The position numbers and the translations under genes were made by a program. The notes under the pieces are model-generated. The model ran no database searches, had not been told where the DNA came from, and worked only from the letters and a program-made list of their open reading frames with translations. DNA of 22,105 nt from Chitinophagaceae bacterium UBA2467 (lineage in GTDB: Bacteria; Bacteroidota; Bacteroidia; Chitinophagales; Chitinophagaceae). How positions within the stretch are numbered: the stretch's first letter is position 1; every line of letters starts with the position of its first letter. Where the stretch lies: assembly GCA_002342205.1 (NCBI GenBank), contig DDPN01000168.1:1-22105 (forward strand), written 5' to 3'. This document shows, piece after piece, positions 1 to 7,198 of the stretch.

Positions 1-36
1 TAATTTTCCCATAAAAATGATCTAGCTATAAAAGTT

Positions 37-65
37 AAAGCTGTCCTCTACGGACAGCTTTTTTT
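37..65 (+). terminator. Rho-independent terminator of an off-window gene
   Basis: A 7-bp GC-rich stem (GCTGTCC at 40-46, GGACAGC at 52-58) is extended by AAA/TTT and closes on a 5-nt loop, followed by a T run through 65. The T run lies on the plus strand, so it most likely ends a plus-strand transcript starting left of the window. The AAA side could give weak termination for the minus-strand protease gene ending at 91. No coding sequence is visible in 1-90. Confidence 0.85.
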
Positions 66-90
66 ATGCGAAGAGAGGGCGCATCTCCCT

Positions 91-1626
91 TCAATCAACA
101 GCCAGCGCCGGCTGAAACTTTCCCCACCCCCACCTACTGTGACGCAACGGATAATAACTGCTATGCCGTTCAAGCATTGTTAGTATTTGATCTCTGGATG
201 CAGAAGGATAGCGACTCCATACTAATGCGGCCATGCCTGCCATAGAAGCCGTTGCTACAGATGAACCTCCAATGGTTGAAGGATCGTCTCCCCGATCAGA
301 AACTGTAAGTGGAGTTTTGTGGTCATTGGCACGTTCCATCACAACTACAAAATCTACTTCGGGACCACTGTGACAATTTTCACAAGCAGTAAAATTAGAT
401 TGCTGCTGAACACCTGTAACCGCTTGCACCTCTGGCAAACTAGCTGGGAAAATTACACCTGCCCAACCCGCAGTAAAGGAAAAGGACGTTCCTGCAGCAC
501 AAAAAATCATTTTCCCTTTGGCATGTGCATATTGAATCGCATCTCGAATTTGAGAACTCACCGTGATTCTTCCCATACTCATACTAATAATGCGAACATC
601 TGCTAGCTGTGCCGCTCTTGTAAATGCATCACTAACGCCCTTCACCTCTCTTGCTTCATCAATAAAAACATCTGAAGAAGCCCTGCATGTAATCAGATTG
701 ACATTGTACGCAATACCTGCTACGTTTCCATCTGTTCCTCGCGGTGCAGCTAACACACCGGCCATTGCAGTACCATGACCACATCTGTCTTCAGGCGTTT
801 CAACCGGACCCACATTGATAACTCCTAAAAAACGTTGGCGCGGCAATGTAACAATTCGCTCAAGGGTTCTTGCACCCGAAAATCCTTGGTTAAAAGCAGA
901 GCCCAAGTTCTCTTGCGCATAACTAACTCCCGTGTCAATCAAGAAAACTTTTATACCCTTACCACTCACAAATCGCCAGGCATCCAAAATGCCGTGATCC
1001 GGATAATTCCAGGAAGCTTTTGAAAAAGGAGTAATCACTCCATAATGCAAGCCGGGTGTCAACGCCAGATCGGGTAAATTGGGCGAACAACCACTTTGCC
1101 TATAATGATCCTCCGTTAATAACGCTGTATCATATTGCATGGGCTCTACATATCGCACCAGATCAGAGGCTAACAGCAAGTCAACTGTTTTTGAATTTTT
1201 CAAAAACACATTGAGCACGGGTAGCACTTCTTCTTGCCAAACAATTAATTCATCCATAGTAAGTGAAGGATTTAATTCGCGCTCTGATTTTAGCATCATC
1301 TGTAGTAAATCATCGCTGACCTCGCGCCAACCGTTTTCACCAATTTGAATTAAATCTATTCTGGCTTCGTTGAATGGAACTTCTTTCAACTGATATCCGA
1401 CAGAAACTACTCCACCACTGTTTTTTATTGCAGCCCATAACAAAGAGGCTGACAATTGCTTCCATTCAAAAGAACCTTTCTCAACAATAGATTCACGGAT
1501 AATCTCCTTGACCGAATCGACAGGAGTACGTTTTTGTAAAAAAGTTTGCTGGATCACATCGGCCTCTCGCTTTTGACAGCTAACTCCAATCAATAAAATG
1601 GTAATAAAAAATATACATGTTTTCAT
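91..1626 (-). CDS. S8 (subtilisin-like) serine peptidase, predicted lipoprotein
   Basis: A 511-aa protein with an N-terminal hydrophobic segment and a lipobox ending at Cys17 (LIGVSC), so it is predicted to be a lipid-anchored envelope protease. Residues about 18-200 form an unrecognised N-terminal region that may act as a propeptide or prodomain. The subtilase domain spans about 205-500. The catalytic triad is visible: Asp231 (FLIDTG), His284 (CGHGTA) and Ser456 (GGSSVA). The position that is normally the oxyanion-hole Asn (AAGN) reads AAGT, with Thr380. A CxxC pair occurs at Cys415/Cys418. There is no C-terminal T9SS sorting tail, unlike the S8 protein at 11781-13799. The start is the ATG directly before the signal sequence. 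A candidate promoter lies in the 54-nt gap upstream. Family assignment is firm; the substrate is unknown. Confidence 0.9.
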   Translation of the reverse strand: MKTCIFFITILLIGVSCQKREADVIQQTFLQKRTPVDSVKEIIRESIVEKGSFEWKQLSASLLWAAIKNSGGVVSVGYQLKEVPFNEARIDLIQIGENGWREVSDDLLQMMLKSERELNPSLTMDELIVWQEEVLPVLNVFLKNSKTVDLLLASDLVRYVEPMQYDTALLTEDHYRQSGCSPNLPDLALTPGLHYGVITPFSKASWNYPDHGILDAWRFVSGKGIKVFLIDTGVSYAQENLGSAFNQGFSGARTLERIVTLPRQRFLGVINVGPVETPEDRCGHGTAMAGVLAAPRGTDGNVAGIAYNVNLITCRASSDVFIDEAREVKGVSDAFTRAAQLADVRIISMSMGRITVSSQIRDAIQYAHAKGKMIFCAAGTSFSFTAGWAGVIFPASLPEVQAVTGVQQQSNFTACENCHSGPEVDFVVVMERANDHKTPLTVSDRGDDPSTIGGSSVATASMAGMAALVWSRYPSASRDQILTMLERHSSYYPLRHSRWGWGKFQPALAVD

Positions 1627-1642
1627 AGGAATGATTTGAACA

Positions 1643-1674
1643 GAAAACTAACTGTTCATCTTTCCTAGAAACAA
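1643..1674 (-). promoter_or_regulatory. Candidate promoter of the S8 lipoprotein gene
   Basis: Read on the minus strand, a TTG (plus 1672-1674) is followed after 21 nt by TAGTTTTC (plus 1643-1650). This is one mismatch from the Bacteroidota -7 consensus TAnnTTTG, at the expected spacing. It would give a leader of about 10-15 nt before the ATG at 1626. Confidence 0.4.
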
Positions 1675-1680
1675 GCCTAT

Positions 1681-2121
1681 CTACACTGAATATTCTGGTA
1701 TTTTATGGAGAGCCACTAGCCCTTGCTCTTGGCGATGCCATCCCAAACAATGCGGCCCATTTGTAATCAGTAGGTAACGAACAGGAATACTCATATTGTA
1801 TTGAAGCAGCTGCTCCATTACTCGTTCGTCCAGACTAACTGTCTCGGCTTTACACTCAATCATCATCCAGGGCATTTGATTTTTGTCATAGATTAAAATA
1901 TCAAATCGCTTATTTAAAAATCCAACTTGAATTGTCTTTTCAATAGCAATAGCAGCTCCGGGATAGAAATGTTGCTGGGTCAGCAGGTGCAAAAAATGTT
2001 GACGAACCCACTCCTCCGGTGTACGTTTTACCCATTTTTTTCGAAAAGAATCAAATAGTTGGTAAGCGCCCTCTTGTTCACGTTCGCGTAATTGTACAGG
2101 AGGATACGAGAGAGAAATCAT
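1681..2121 (-). CDS. HsdR_N-type PD-(D/E)XK domain protein, stand-alone
   Basis: A 146-aa protein matching in style the N-terminal domain of type I restriction enzyme R subunits (HSDR_N), a PD-(D/E)XK nuclease fold. Candidate active-site residues are Glu61, Asp74 (RFDILIYD) and Glu89/Lys91 (IECKAE). No helicase motor follows and no hsdM or hsdS is nearby, so it is not part of a restriction system here. Short stand-alone proteins of this kind are common in Bacteroidota and usually annotated only by domain. It is divergent from amn across 30 bp, and 54 nt separate its stop from the downstream S8 start on the same strand. The biochemical role is unknown; nuclease activity is inferred only from the retained residues. 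Confidence 0.8.
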   Translation of the reverse strand: MISLSYPPVQLREREQEGAYQLFDSFRKKWVKRTPEEWVRQHFLHLLTQQHFYPGAAIAIEKTIQVGFLNKRFDILIYDKNQMPWMMIECKAETVSLDERVMEQLLQYNMSIPVRYLLITNGPHCLGWHRQEQGLVALHKIPEYSV

Positions 2122-2139
2122 GCTTCGAAGTTAAATGGT

Positions 2140-2147
2140 TAACTTTA
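2140..2147 (+). promoter_or_regulatory. -7-like box directly upstream of amn
   Basis: TAACTTTA matches TAnnTTTG at all but the last base and ends only 4 nt before the amn ATG at 2152. If used, transcription would start at or next to the start codon. No convincing -33 TTG lies 19-21 nt upstream, so this is tentative. Confidence 0.35.
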
Positions 2148-2151
2148 CCGG

Positions 2152-2922
2152 ATGAAGACAAAGGAAGAAATTGTACAAAACTGGCTTCCCCGCTACACGG
2201 GTGAAAATCTTGAAAACTTTGGAGAGTACATCTTACTCACCAATTTTAGCAATTACGTTTCCTTGTTTGCAGAGTGGAATAATGTAGAAGTAAAAGGAAT
2301 TGGCAAACCCATGCAGTGCGCAACTGCCGACAATATCAGCATTATCAATTTTGGGATGGGTAGTCCTACGGCTGCAACTATCATGGATCTATTAACGGCG
2401 ATAGAACCTAAAGCCGTTCTCTTTTTAGGAAAATGTGGAGGACTTAAAAAGCGTAATAAATTAGGAGATTTAATTCTACCCATCGCAGCAATACGAGGTG
2501 AGGGTACCTCTAACGACTATTTCCCTACAGAGGTTCCTGCGCTTCCTGCATTCGCACTTCAAAAAGCTGTTTCTACTACCATACGTGAAAATGAAGTGGA
2601 TTACTGGACGGGCACTGTTTATACGACAAACCGGCGCGTTTGGGAACATGACGAAAAATTCAAAGATTATCTTCAGCAAATACGGGCCTACGCCATAGAC
2701 ATGGAGACTGCCACCATTTTTACAGTCGGCTTTTATAACAAGATTCCAACCGGCGCCCTCCTGCTTGTCAGCGATCAACCCATGATTCCAGAGGGTGTAA
2801 AAACAGAAGAAAGTGATAAGTCTGTCACCAAGAATTTTGTAGAAAAGCATCTTCACATAGGAATTGATTCGCTTAAACAGCTGATCAATGACGGACTAAC
2901 CGTTCGCCATCTAAAATTCTGA
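2152..2922 (+). CDS. amn: AMP nucleosidase
   Basis: A 256-aa protein of the phosphorylase/nucleosidase (PNP/UDP) superfamily, matching the short AMP nucleosidase found in Bacteroidota rather than the much longer E. coli Amn. It hydrolyses AMP to adenine and ribose 5-phosphate in the cytoplasm. Visible family signatures are the phosphate-site glycine segments FGMGSPTAA (about residues 67-75) and LGKCGGLKKR (about 92-101), the base/ribose motif AIDMETAT (about 181-188) and the late LLLVSDQP segment with the catalytic-type Asp (about 203-210). The start ATG lies just after a -7-like box, so the mRNA may be leaderless or nearly so. It is followed after 185 nt by queA, which has its own promoter. 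Confidence 0.92.
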   Translation: MKTKEEIVQNWLPRYTGENLENFGEYILLTNFSNYVSLFAEWNNVEVKGIGKPMQCATADNISIINFGMGSPTAATIMDLLTAIEPKAVLFLGKCGGLKKRNKLGDLILPIAAIRGEGTSNDYFPTEVPALPAFALQKAVSTTIRENEVDYWTGTVYTTNRRVWEHDEKFKDYLQQIRAYAIDMETATIFTVGFYNKIPTGALLLVSDQPMIPEGVKTEESDKSVTKNFVEKHLHIGIDSLKQLINDGLTVRHLKF

Positions 2923-2958
2923 TTAACATATCTCTAGCTGTTTGTTCTCTAAATAAAG

Positions 2959-2989
2959 TTGGAAACGGCTTTTTTAGGCATTAACTTTG
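2959..2989 (+). promoter_or_regulatory. Promoter of the queA leader transcript
   Basis: TTG (2959-2961) and TAACTTTG (2982-2989, a full match to TAnnTTTG) are separated by 20 nt, the expected Bacteroidota sigma spacing. Transcription should start near 2994-2997, immediately before the structured segment at 3001-3089. Confidence 0.75.
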
Positions 2990-2995
2990 CGCACC

Positions 2996-3100
2996 TATTA
3001 AAGTAGTCCTGCCAACCAGACCCGGCGCCGTAAGGCCGGAGAGGAATCAGAGGATCATAGCCTTCCGCCCGGAATGCGTTTGCAGACTTAGTATAAAACC
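2996..3100 (+). ncRNA. Candidate structured leader RNA upstream of queA
   Basis: The segment between the promoter and the queA ATG has ends that pair: AGT, CTGC and AAC (3005-3016) with GTT, GCAG and ACT (3078-3088), giving 10 bp with one bulge and one C/T mismatch. Inside, CCGGCG (3022-3027) can pair with CGCCCGG (3066-3072, one bulged C), and AAGGC (3032-3036) with GCCTT (3060-3064). An alternative hairpin CCGGC/GCCGG (3022-3026 with 3035-3039) competes with these. It is markedly more GC-rich than the flanks. No T run follows the closing stem, so it is more likely a 5' leader reading into queA than a separate small RNA. I could not match it to preQ1, SAM, cobalamin, SRP or RNase P RNA motifs. 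Confidence 0.45.
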
Positions 3101-3107
3101 CTAACGC

Positions 3108-4157
3108 ATGAAGCTTTCGCAATTCCGATTTGACTTACCCCTTAACCTTATTGCGCAGACCCCTGCCAAAAAAAGAGAAGATGCCCGTTTGATGGTCGTT
3201 CACCGTCACACTGGTGTTATCGAGAATAAACATTTCCGCGACATCATGGATTATTTTGATGACAAGGACTGTTTTGTCGTAAACAATACAAAGGTTTTCC
3301 CAGCCCGTATGTACGGACGCAAAGAGAAAACTGGTGCTAAAATTGAAGTATTCCTTCTCCGCGAATTAAATAAACCCAATCGACTTTGGGATGTGATTGT
3401 TGATCCAGCACGTAAAATTCGTGTGGGCAACAAACTTTATTTTGGAGACGATGAAGACCTGGTTGCAGAAGTAATTGACAATACAACCAGCCGTGGCAGA
3501 ACAATCCGATTTTTATGGGAGGGAGATGAAGATAGTTTTCGCGCACAACTCGAAAAACTAGGCGAAACCCCACTTCCAAAATATATCAAGAGAAAACCAG
3601 ACGAAGAAGATAAAGAGCGTTATCAAACTGTTTATGCTAAGCATGAGGGCGCAGTAGCTGCCCCTACTGCTGGACTCCATTTCAGCCGTGAATTAATCAA
3701 GCGATTAGAGATCAAAGGAGTTCGTTTTGCAGAAGTAACACTTCACACAGGTTTAGGAACGTTTCGTCCTATTGAAGTAGAAGATCTAAGCAAGCATAAA
3801 ATGGATGCTGAATACTATCGTATTGACGATACGGCATGTAAGATCGTGAATAGAGCCAAAGAATATGGTCACCGTGTGTGCTCCATTGGTACTACTACCA
3901 TGCGTGCAATGGAATCTTCTTTCACTGCACAGAAATTATTAAAACCTTCTGAAGGTTGGACCAATATGTTCATCCATCCTCCGTATGATTTTAATATAGC
4001 AGACGCATTGGTAACCAATTTCCATCTTCCAAAGACTAGTCTTCTCATCATGACATGTGCCTTTGCAGGTTATGAATTAACAATGGAGGCGTATAAAAAA
4101 GCGATCAAGGACAAGTACCGCTTTTTTAGTTACGGAGATGCGTTACTGATTATTTAA
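3108..4157 (+). CDS. queA: S-adenosylmethionine:tRNA ribosyltransferase-isomerase
   Basis: A 349-aa cytoplasmic enzyme of queuosine biosynthesis. It transfers and isomerises the ribose of S-adenosylmethionine onto preQ1 at the wobble base of tRNAs with GUN anticodons, giving epoxyqueuosine. The length matches the family. Typical segments are the N-terminal FDLPLNLIAQTP, the early NNTKVFPARMYG, the central APTAGLHFS followed by VTLHTGLGTF, and the C-terminal TNFHLPKTSLLIM. The ATG sits 18 nt after the closing helix of a candidate structured leader, with no evident Shine-Dalgarno, as is usual in Bacteroidota. It converges on lysC with stop codons directly abutting (4155-4157 and 4158-4160). No other queuosine gene lies in the window. 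Confidence 0.97.
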   Translation: MKLSQFRFDLPLNLIAQTPAKKREDARLMVVHRHTGVIENKHFRDIMDYFDDKDCFVVNNTKVFPARMYGRKEKTGAKIEVFLLRELNKPNRLWDVIVDPARKIRVGNKLYFGDDEDLVAEVIDNTTSRGRTIRFLWEGDEDSFRAQLEKLGETPLPKYIKRKPDEEDKERYQTVYAKHEGAVAAPTAGLHFSRELIKRLEIKGVRFAEVTLHTGLGTFRPIEVEDLSKHKMDAEYYRIDDTACKIVNRAKEYGHRVCSIGTTTMRAMESSFTAQKLLKPSEGWTNMFIHPPYDFNIADALVTNFHLPKTSLLIMTCAFAGYELTMEAYKKAIKDKYRFFSYGDALLII

Positions 4158-5480
4158 TCAGCTTAGCCCAAAAATACCCGTGTTCAATTGACGCAGTAAT
4201 GCTGTCTTATGCGTAGCAGGCACTAGAAGTGTAATGTTATGCGGGCTTCCACCATAGCTTACCATTCTGATAGGAATTTCGTTGACAGACTCAGCCAGTT
4301 TTGACAAAATGGAGGGGGTTGTAGCAATTTCATGTCCTACTAAACTAACTATAGTTTGATTCTTATCAACTTCTATTGTTCCAAACGGTTCTAATTCCTG
4401 AATGATATAAGGCAATTGAAGATCAGAGTCGATTGTCACCGAAACTGCCACTTCGGAGGTAGTAATCATGTCAATCGGAGTACGATATTTTTCAAACACC
4501 TCAAAAATCTTACGTAAGAAACCATAGGCAAGTAGCATTCGGCTGCTCTTGATACGGATTGCAATAATATTATCCTTTGCTGCCACTGCCTTTACTCCAG
4601 CAGCAGAGGGCTGTGCAGTAATCAATGTTCCTTTGGCAACTGGATCCATTGTATTTAGCAACCGAACGGGTACCTGGTATTGCTGTGCAGGCCAAATGGA
4701 AGCAGGATGTAAAATCTTTGCCCCAAAATAGGCTAACTCCGCTGCCTCATCAAAACTAAGCTGCTCAATGGGAAACGTTTTCTCCACTACACGCGGATCA
4801 TTATTATGCATACCGTCAATATCTGTCCAAATTTCACAGACGCTTGCACGTATTGCCGCTGCAACCAGAGAGGCCGTATAGTCACTACCGCCTCGTTTTA
4901 AATTATCAACTTCGCCCCGATGATTTCGACAGATATACCCTTGCGTCACTAGCAACTTTTTAGTATCATTCTTTTTTATCCACTCTGTTAATCGCGTACT
5001 AATTTTAGTTAACTCGGGTTCATCATTGGCATCGATAGACATAAAGTCTAGTGCCGGCAAAAAGACATGATCGATTTTCTTTTCGGATAAAAAAACACAA
5101 AACAACTTAGTAGACAAGAGTTCGCCTTGTGCCAAAATATCCTTACTAATTGATTCACTAAAAGATATCTTCAAAATGATTCGAAGAAATCCAAAATGCT
5201 CTTCTAAAATACCAGCAGCTTCTTTTCTGCTATTTTCAGCTTGTAAAAGTTCTTTTACAAAGGATTGATAATGCTGCTCTAATTTGTCAATCAAAGTGGC
5301 AGCTTCAACTTTGTTTCCTTTAGAAAGCTGTTCACCAATTTCAACCAATGCATTGGTGGTGCCCGAAAGTGCGGATAACACAACTAGAACAGGCTCTTGT
5401 TGGTTTGTTACTAAATCGGCCACTTGCTGCATTCGGTCTGGGCGGCCCACACTGGTGCCACCAAATTTCATCACTTTCAT
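4158..5480 (-). CDS. lysC: Aspartate kinase, monofunctional
   Basis: A 440-aa enzyme that phosphorylates L-aspartate to 4-phospho-L-aspartate, the first step toward lysine, threonine, methionine and diaminopimelate. The amino-acid kinase domain covers about 1-275, with the start motif KFGGTS (5-10), GGSDYTAS in the middle and the HNNDPR segment. Two C-terminal ACT-type regions (about 300-440) are where family members bind feedback inhibitors such as lysine. There is no homoserine dehydrogenase fusion. The stop abuts the convergent queA stop, with no recognisable terminator between them. Upstream, TATCTTCG in the 60-nt gap to the Ldh-family gene is a possible degenerate -7 box, so lysC may have its own promoter or be read through. 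Confidence 0.95.
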   Translation of the reverse strand: MKVMKFGGTSVGRPDRMQQVADLVTNQQEPVLVVLSALSGTTNALVEIGEQLSKGNKVEAATLIDKLEQHYQSFVKELLQAENSRKEAAGILEEHFGFLRIILKISFSESISKDILAQGELLSTKLFCVFLSEKKIDHVFLPALDFMSIDANDEPELTKISTRLTEWIKKNDTKKLLVTQGYICRNHRGEVDNLKRGGSDYTASLVAAAIRASVCEIWTDIDGMHNNDPRVVEKTFPIEQLSFDEAAELAYFGAKILHPASIWPAQQYQVPVRLLNTMDPVAKGTLITAQPSAAGVKAVAAKDNIIAIRIKSSRMLLAYGFLRKIFEVFEKYRTPIDMITTSEVAVSVTIDSDLQLPYIIQELEPFGTIEVDKNQTIVSLVGHEIATTPSILSKLAESVNEIPIRMVSYGGSPHNITLLVPATHKTALLRQLNTGIFGLS

Positions 5481-5540
5481 ACTTCAATTGGTTAATTAAA
5501 TTAAGCAGGCAAGTATTGCGAAGATAAGAGTGGATTGAAA

Positions 5541-6620
5541 TCAAAATGCAATAGAGAATTTCTCTGCTAACGAGTGTAAGTCTTTAACCACATCTTGATG
5601 TACAGGAATTCCATTTTTTAATCGCTCTTCACTTGCTATTCGCTCTGGATCTCCCGGCACTAACACAGCTTGTTGACCTTGTATGGGTTTCGCATTTCTA
5701 AATCCACTGATCCAATGATCCATGTCCTTTTTATACTCTTCGGTGGTTCGAAAAGCATCCACTCTGATTGCGCCTAAAAAATGCCCAATTCCTTTTCCAG
5801 GCTGCTGCGGCGGCATAGGAACATAGGCAGGAAATGGAGGAACCCAAGGTGCATAATTTGCTCCGCTTAATAATGCAGAAAAAAGATCTACAATCGCACC
5901 TAACGCATAGCCCTTATGAGAGCCATGTTCCCGATCACCACCCAATGGCAATAAAGCTCCACCCTTTTTAAGAATATGTGCATCAGTAGAATCATTTCCA
6001 TTTTCATCTTGAACCCATCCTGAAGGAGTAGGTAAATTTTTACGCTGTAAGATTTCAAGTTTCCCATTTGCTGCTGTTGTCGTTGCTAAATCTGCAACAA
6101 ATGGAGGTTCCTTTCCGGCTGGTGCTGCTACTGCAATTGGATTTGTACCTAACATTTTGTCAATAGAAAAAGTTGGCGCAACCAAGGGACTCGCATTGGT
6201 CATTGCGATCCCAATCATATCATGTTCCAGCGCTAACATAGCGTGATAACCTGCAATCCCAAAGTGATTACTATGTTGTACACTCACCCACCCTGTTCCT
6301 ACCGTTTTTGCTTTTTGAATAGCCACCCGCATTGCTTCTTGCGCTACAATTAACCCAAGCCCACTATCTCCATCCATAACTGCAGTGGAAGGTGTTTCAT
6401 GAAGAATCTTGATTTGGGGTGTCGCATTAACTCGTTTCACTTCCCAAAGTCGTACATATCCACTAAGGCGGGCAATGCCATGCGAATCGATACCTCTGAG
6501 ATCTGCAGCTAATAACGCTTTGGCTGCACGTTCGGCGTGCGGCTGTGAACAGCCAATACTTTTAAAAATCGTTGTTGCAAAATCAAGCAGCTTGGAATAG
6601 GAATAGTTTGATGCAGACAT
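5541..6620 (-). CDS. Ldh family oxidoreductase (type 2 malate/L-lactate/ureidoglycolate dehydrogenase)
   Basis: From the chosen start (MSASNYSYSK) this is a 359-aa NAD(P)-dependent 2-hydroxyacid dehydrogenase of the Ldh_2 family, unrelated to classical Rossmann-fold MDH and LDH. Family hallmarks are the DLRGIDSHGIARL segment, VQHSNHFGIAGYH, AMTNASPLVAP, LGTNPIAVAAP and the late GSHKGYALGAIVDLFS. The frame stays open 15 codons further upstream to 6665, but that stretch contains the ssb terminator hairpin, so the ATG at 6620 is preferred. Substrate cannot be told from sequence: members act on malate, lactate, ureidoglycolate, sulfolactate or 2,3-diketogulonate. The neighbouring genes give no pathway hint. 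It is followed by lysC after 60 nt on the same strand. Confidence 0.9.
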   Translation of the reverse strand: MSASNYSYSKLLDFATTIFKSIGCSQPHAERAAKALLAADLRGIDSHGIARLSGYVRLWEVKRVNATPQIKILHETPSTAVMDGDSGLGLIVAQEAMRVAIQKAKTVGTGWVSVQHSNHFGIAGYHAMLALEHDMIGIAMTNASPLVAPTFSIDKMLGTNPIAVAAPAGKEPPFVADLATTTAANGKLEILQRKNLPTPSGWVQDENGNDSTDAHILKKGGALLPLGGDREHGSHKGYALGAIVDLFSALLSGANYAPWVPPFPAYVPMPPQQPGKGIGHFLGAIRVDAFRTTEEYKKDMDHWISGFRNAKPIQGQQAVLVPGDPERIASEERLKNGIPVHQDVVKDLHSLAEKFSIAF

Positions 6621-6637
6621 GCTACAAAGAAACAAAT

Positions 6638-6663
6638 AAAAAAGCCCCGGAATGATCCGGGGC
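6638..6663 (-). terminator. Rho-independent terminator behind ssb
   Basis: A perfect 7-bp inverted repeat, GCCCCGG (6644-6650) and CCGGGGC (6657-6663), has a 6-nt loop. On the minus strand it is followed by six T (plus A run 6638-6643). It lies 30 nt after the ssb stop and ends that transcript. It also argues for the downstream start of the next gene at 6620. Confidence 0.92.
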
Positions 6664-6692
6664 ATTGGAATTCTTCGCTTTGTTCATTGCGA

Positions 6693-7115
6693 TTAGAAGG
6701 GTAGATCGTCTACATCTTCGCTCGCATCTGTAGCAGCGGAAGTGGCACTTTGGCCAAGGCCGGCAGATTGATATCCGCCATTACCCGCACCTGCTTCTCC
6801 TCTTCCACCTAACAATTGAACATCTCTCACCCGAAGGGATAGAGAGGCACCTGGTGTGCCATCATTGCGTTGAAAAGATCTTGCCTCTGGCTGTCCTTCA
6901 ACATAAACCTGCTTCCCCTTCACGAGGTACTGAGAAATACCGGTACGATCTGTCCAGTATGCACAATCAACCCAGGTAGTCTTTTCTTGTTGATTACCCT
7001 GACTGTCTCTGTAACGCTCTGTGTGGGCAACGGTGAAGTTGATCACATTTTTACCATTGACTGTGTTTACTACACAATCTTTACCCAAATTCCCGATTAC
7101 TTGCATTTTAATCAT
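6693..7115 (-). CDS. ssb: Single-stranded DNA-binding protein
   Basis: A 140-aa SSB that coats single-stranded DNA during replication, repair and recombination. The OB-fold domain occupies about 1-107, beginning MIKMQVIGNLGKD and including the WVDCAYW strand and the YVEGQPEARSF segment. A Gly/Ala-rich linker leads to the acidic tip DVDDLPF, the usual docking site for partner proteins. Length is slightly short compared with E. coli (178 aa), as in many Bacteroidota. It has its own candidate promoter (7152-7182) and a strong terminator (6638-6663), so it is probably monocistronic. An M4 start is possible but would change little. Confidence 0.96.
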   Translation of the reverse strand: MIKMQVIGNLGKDCVVNTVNGKNVINFTVAHTERYRDSQGNQQEKTTWVDCAYWTDRTGISQYLVKGKQVYVEGQPEARSFQRNDGTPGASLSLRVRDVQLLGGRGEAGAGNGGYQSAGLGQSATSAATDASEDVDDLPF

Positions 7116-7151
7116 AGTGCTCGTTTTATAGTTACTAAAAGGTTTGAACGA

Positions 7152-7182
7152 CTAAATTACATGGATTCATACGGATCCGCAA
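7152..7182 (-). promoter_or_regulatory. Candidate ssb promoter
   Basis: On the minus strand, TTG (plus 7180-7182) is followed after exactly 20 nt by TAATTTAG (plus 7152-7159), one mismatch from TAnnTTTG. Predicted start of transcription is near 7147, giving a leader of about 30 nt. Confidence 0.5.
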
Positions 7183-7198
7183 GGGTGTGGAGAAAAAA

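Noticed and set aside
2476..2856. 126-codon frame antisense to amn
   Set aside because: It is fully contained in the well-supported amn gene and its translation shows no recognisable domain.
3001..3090. Leader upstream of queA as SRP RNA or RNase P RNA
   Set aside because: Its end-to-end pairing and the GAGGAA segment recall these RNAs, but the SRP GGAAGG-type apical motif and the RNase P GAGGAAAGTCC core are not present and the length is wrong for RNase P.
6621..6665. Upstream extension of the Ldh-family gene
   Set aside because: These 15 codons overlap the ssb terminator hairpin and its T run, so translation from there is unlikely.
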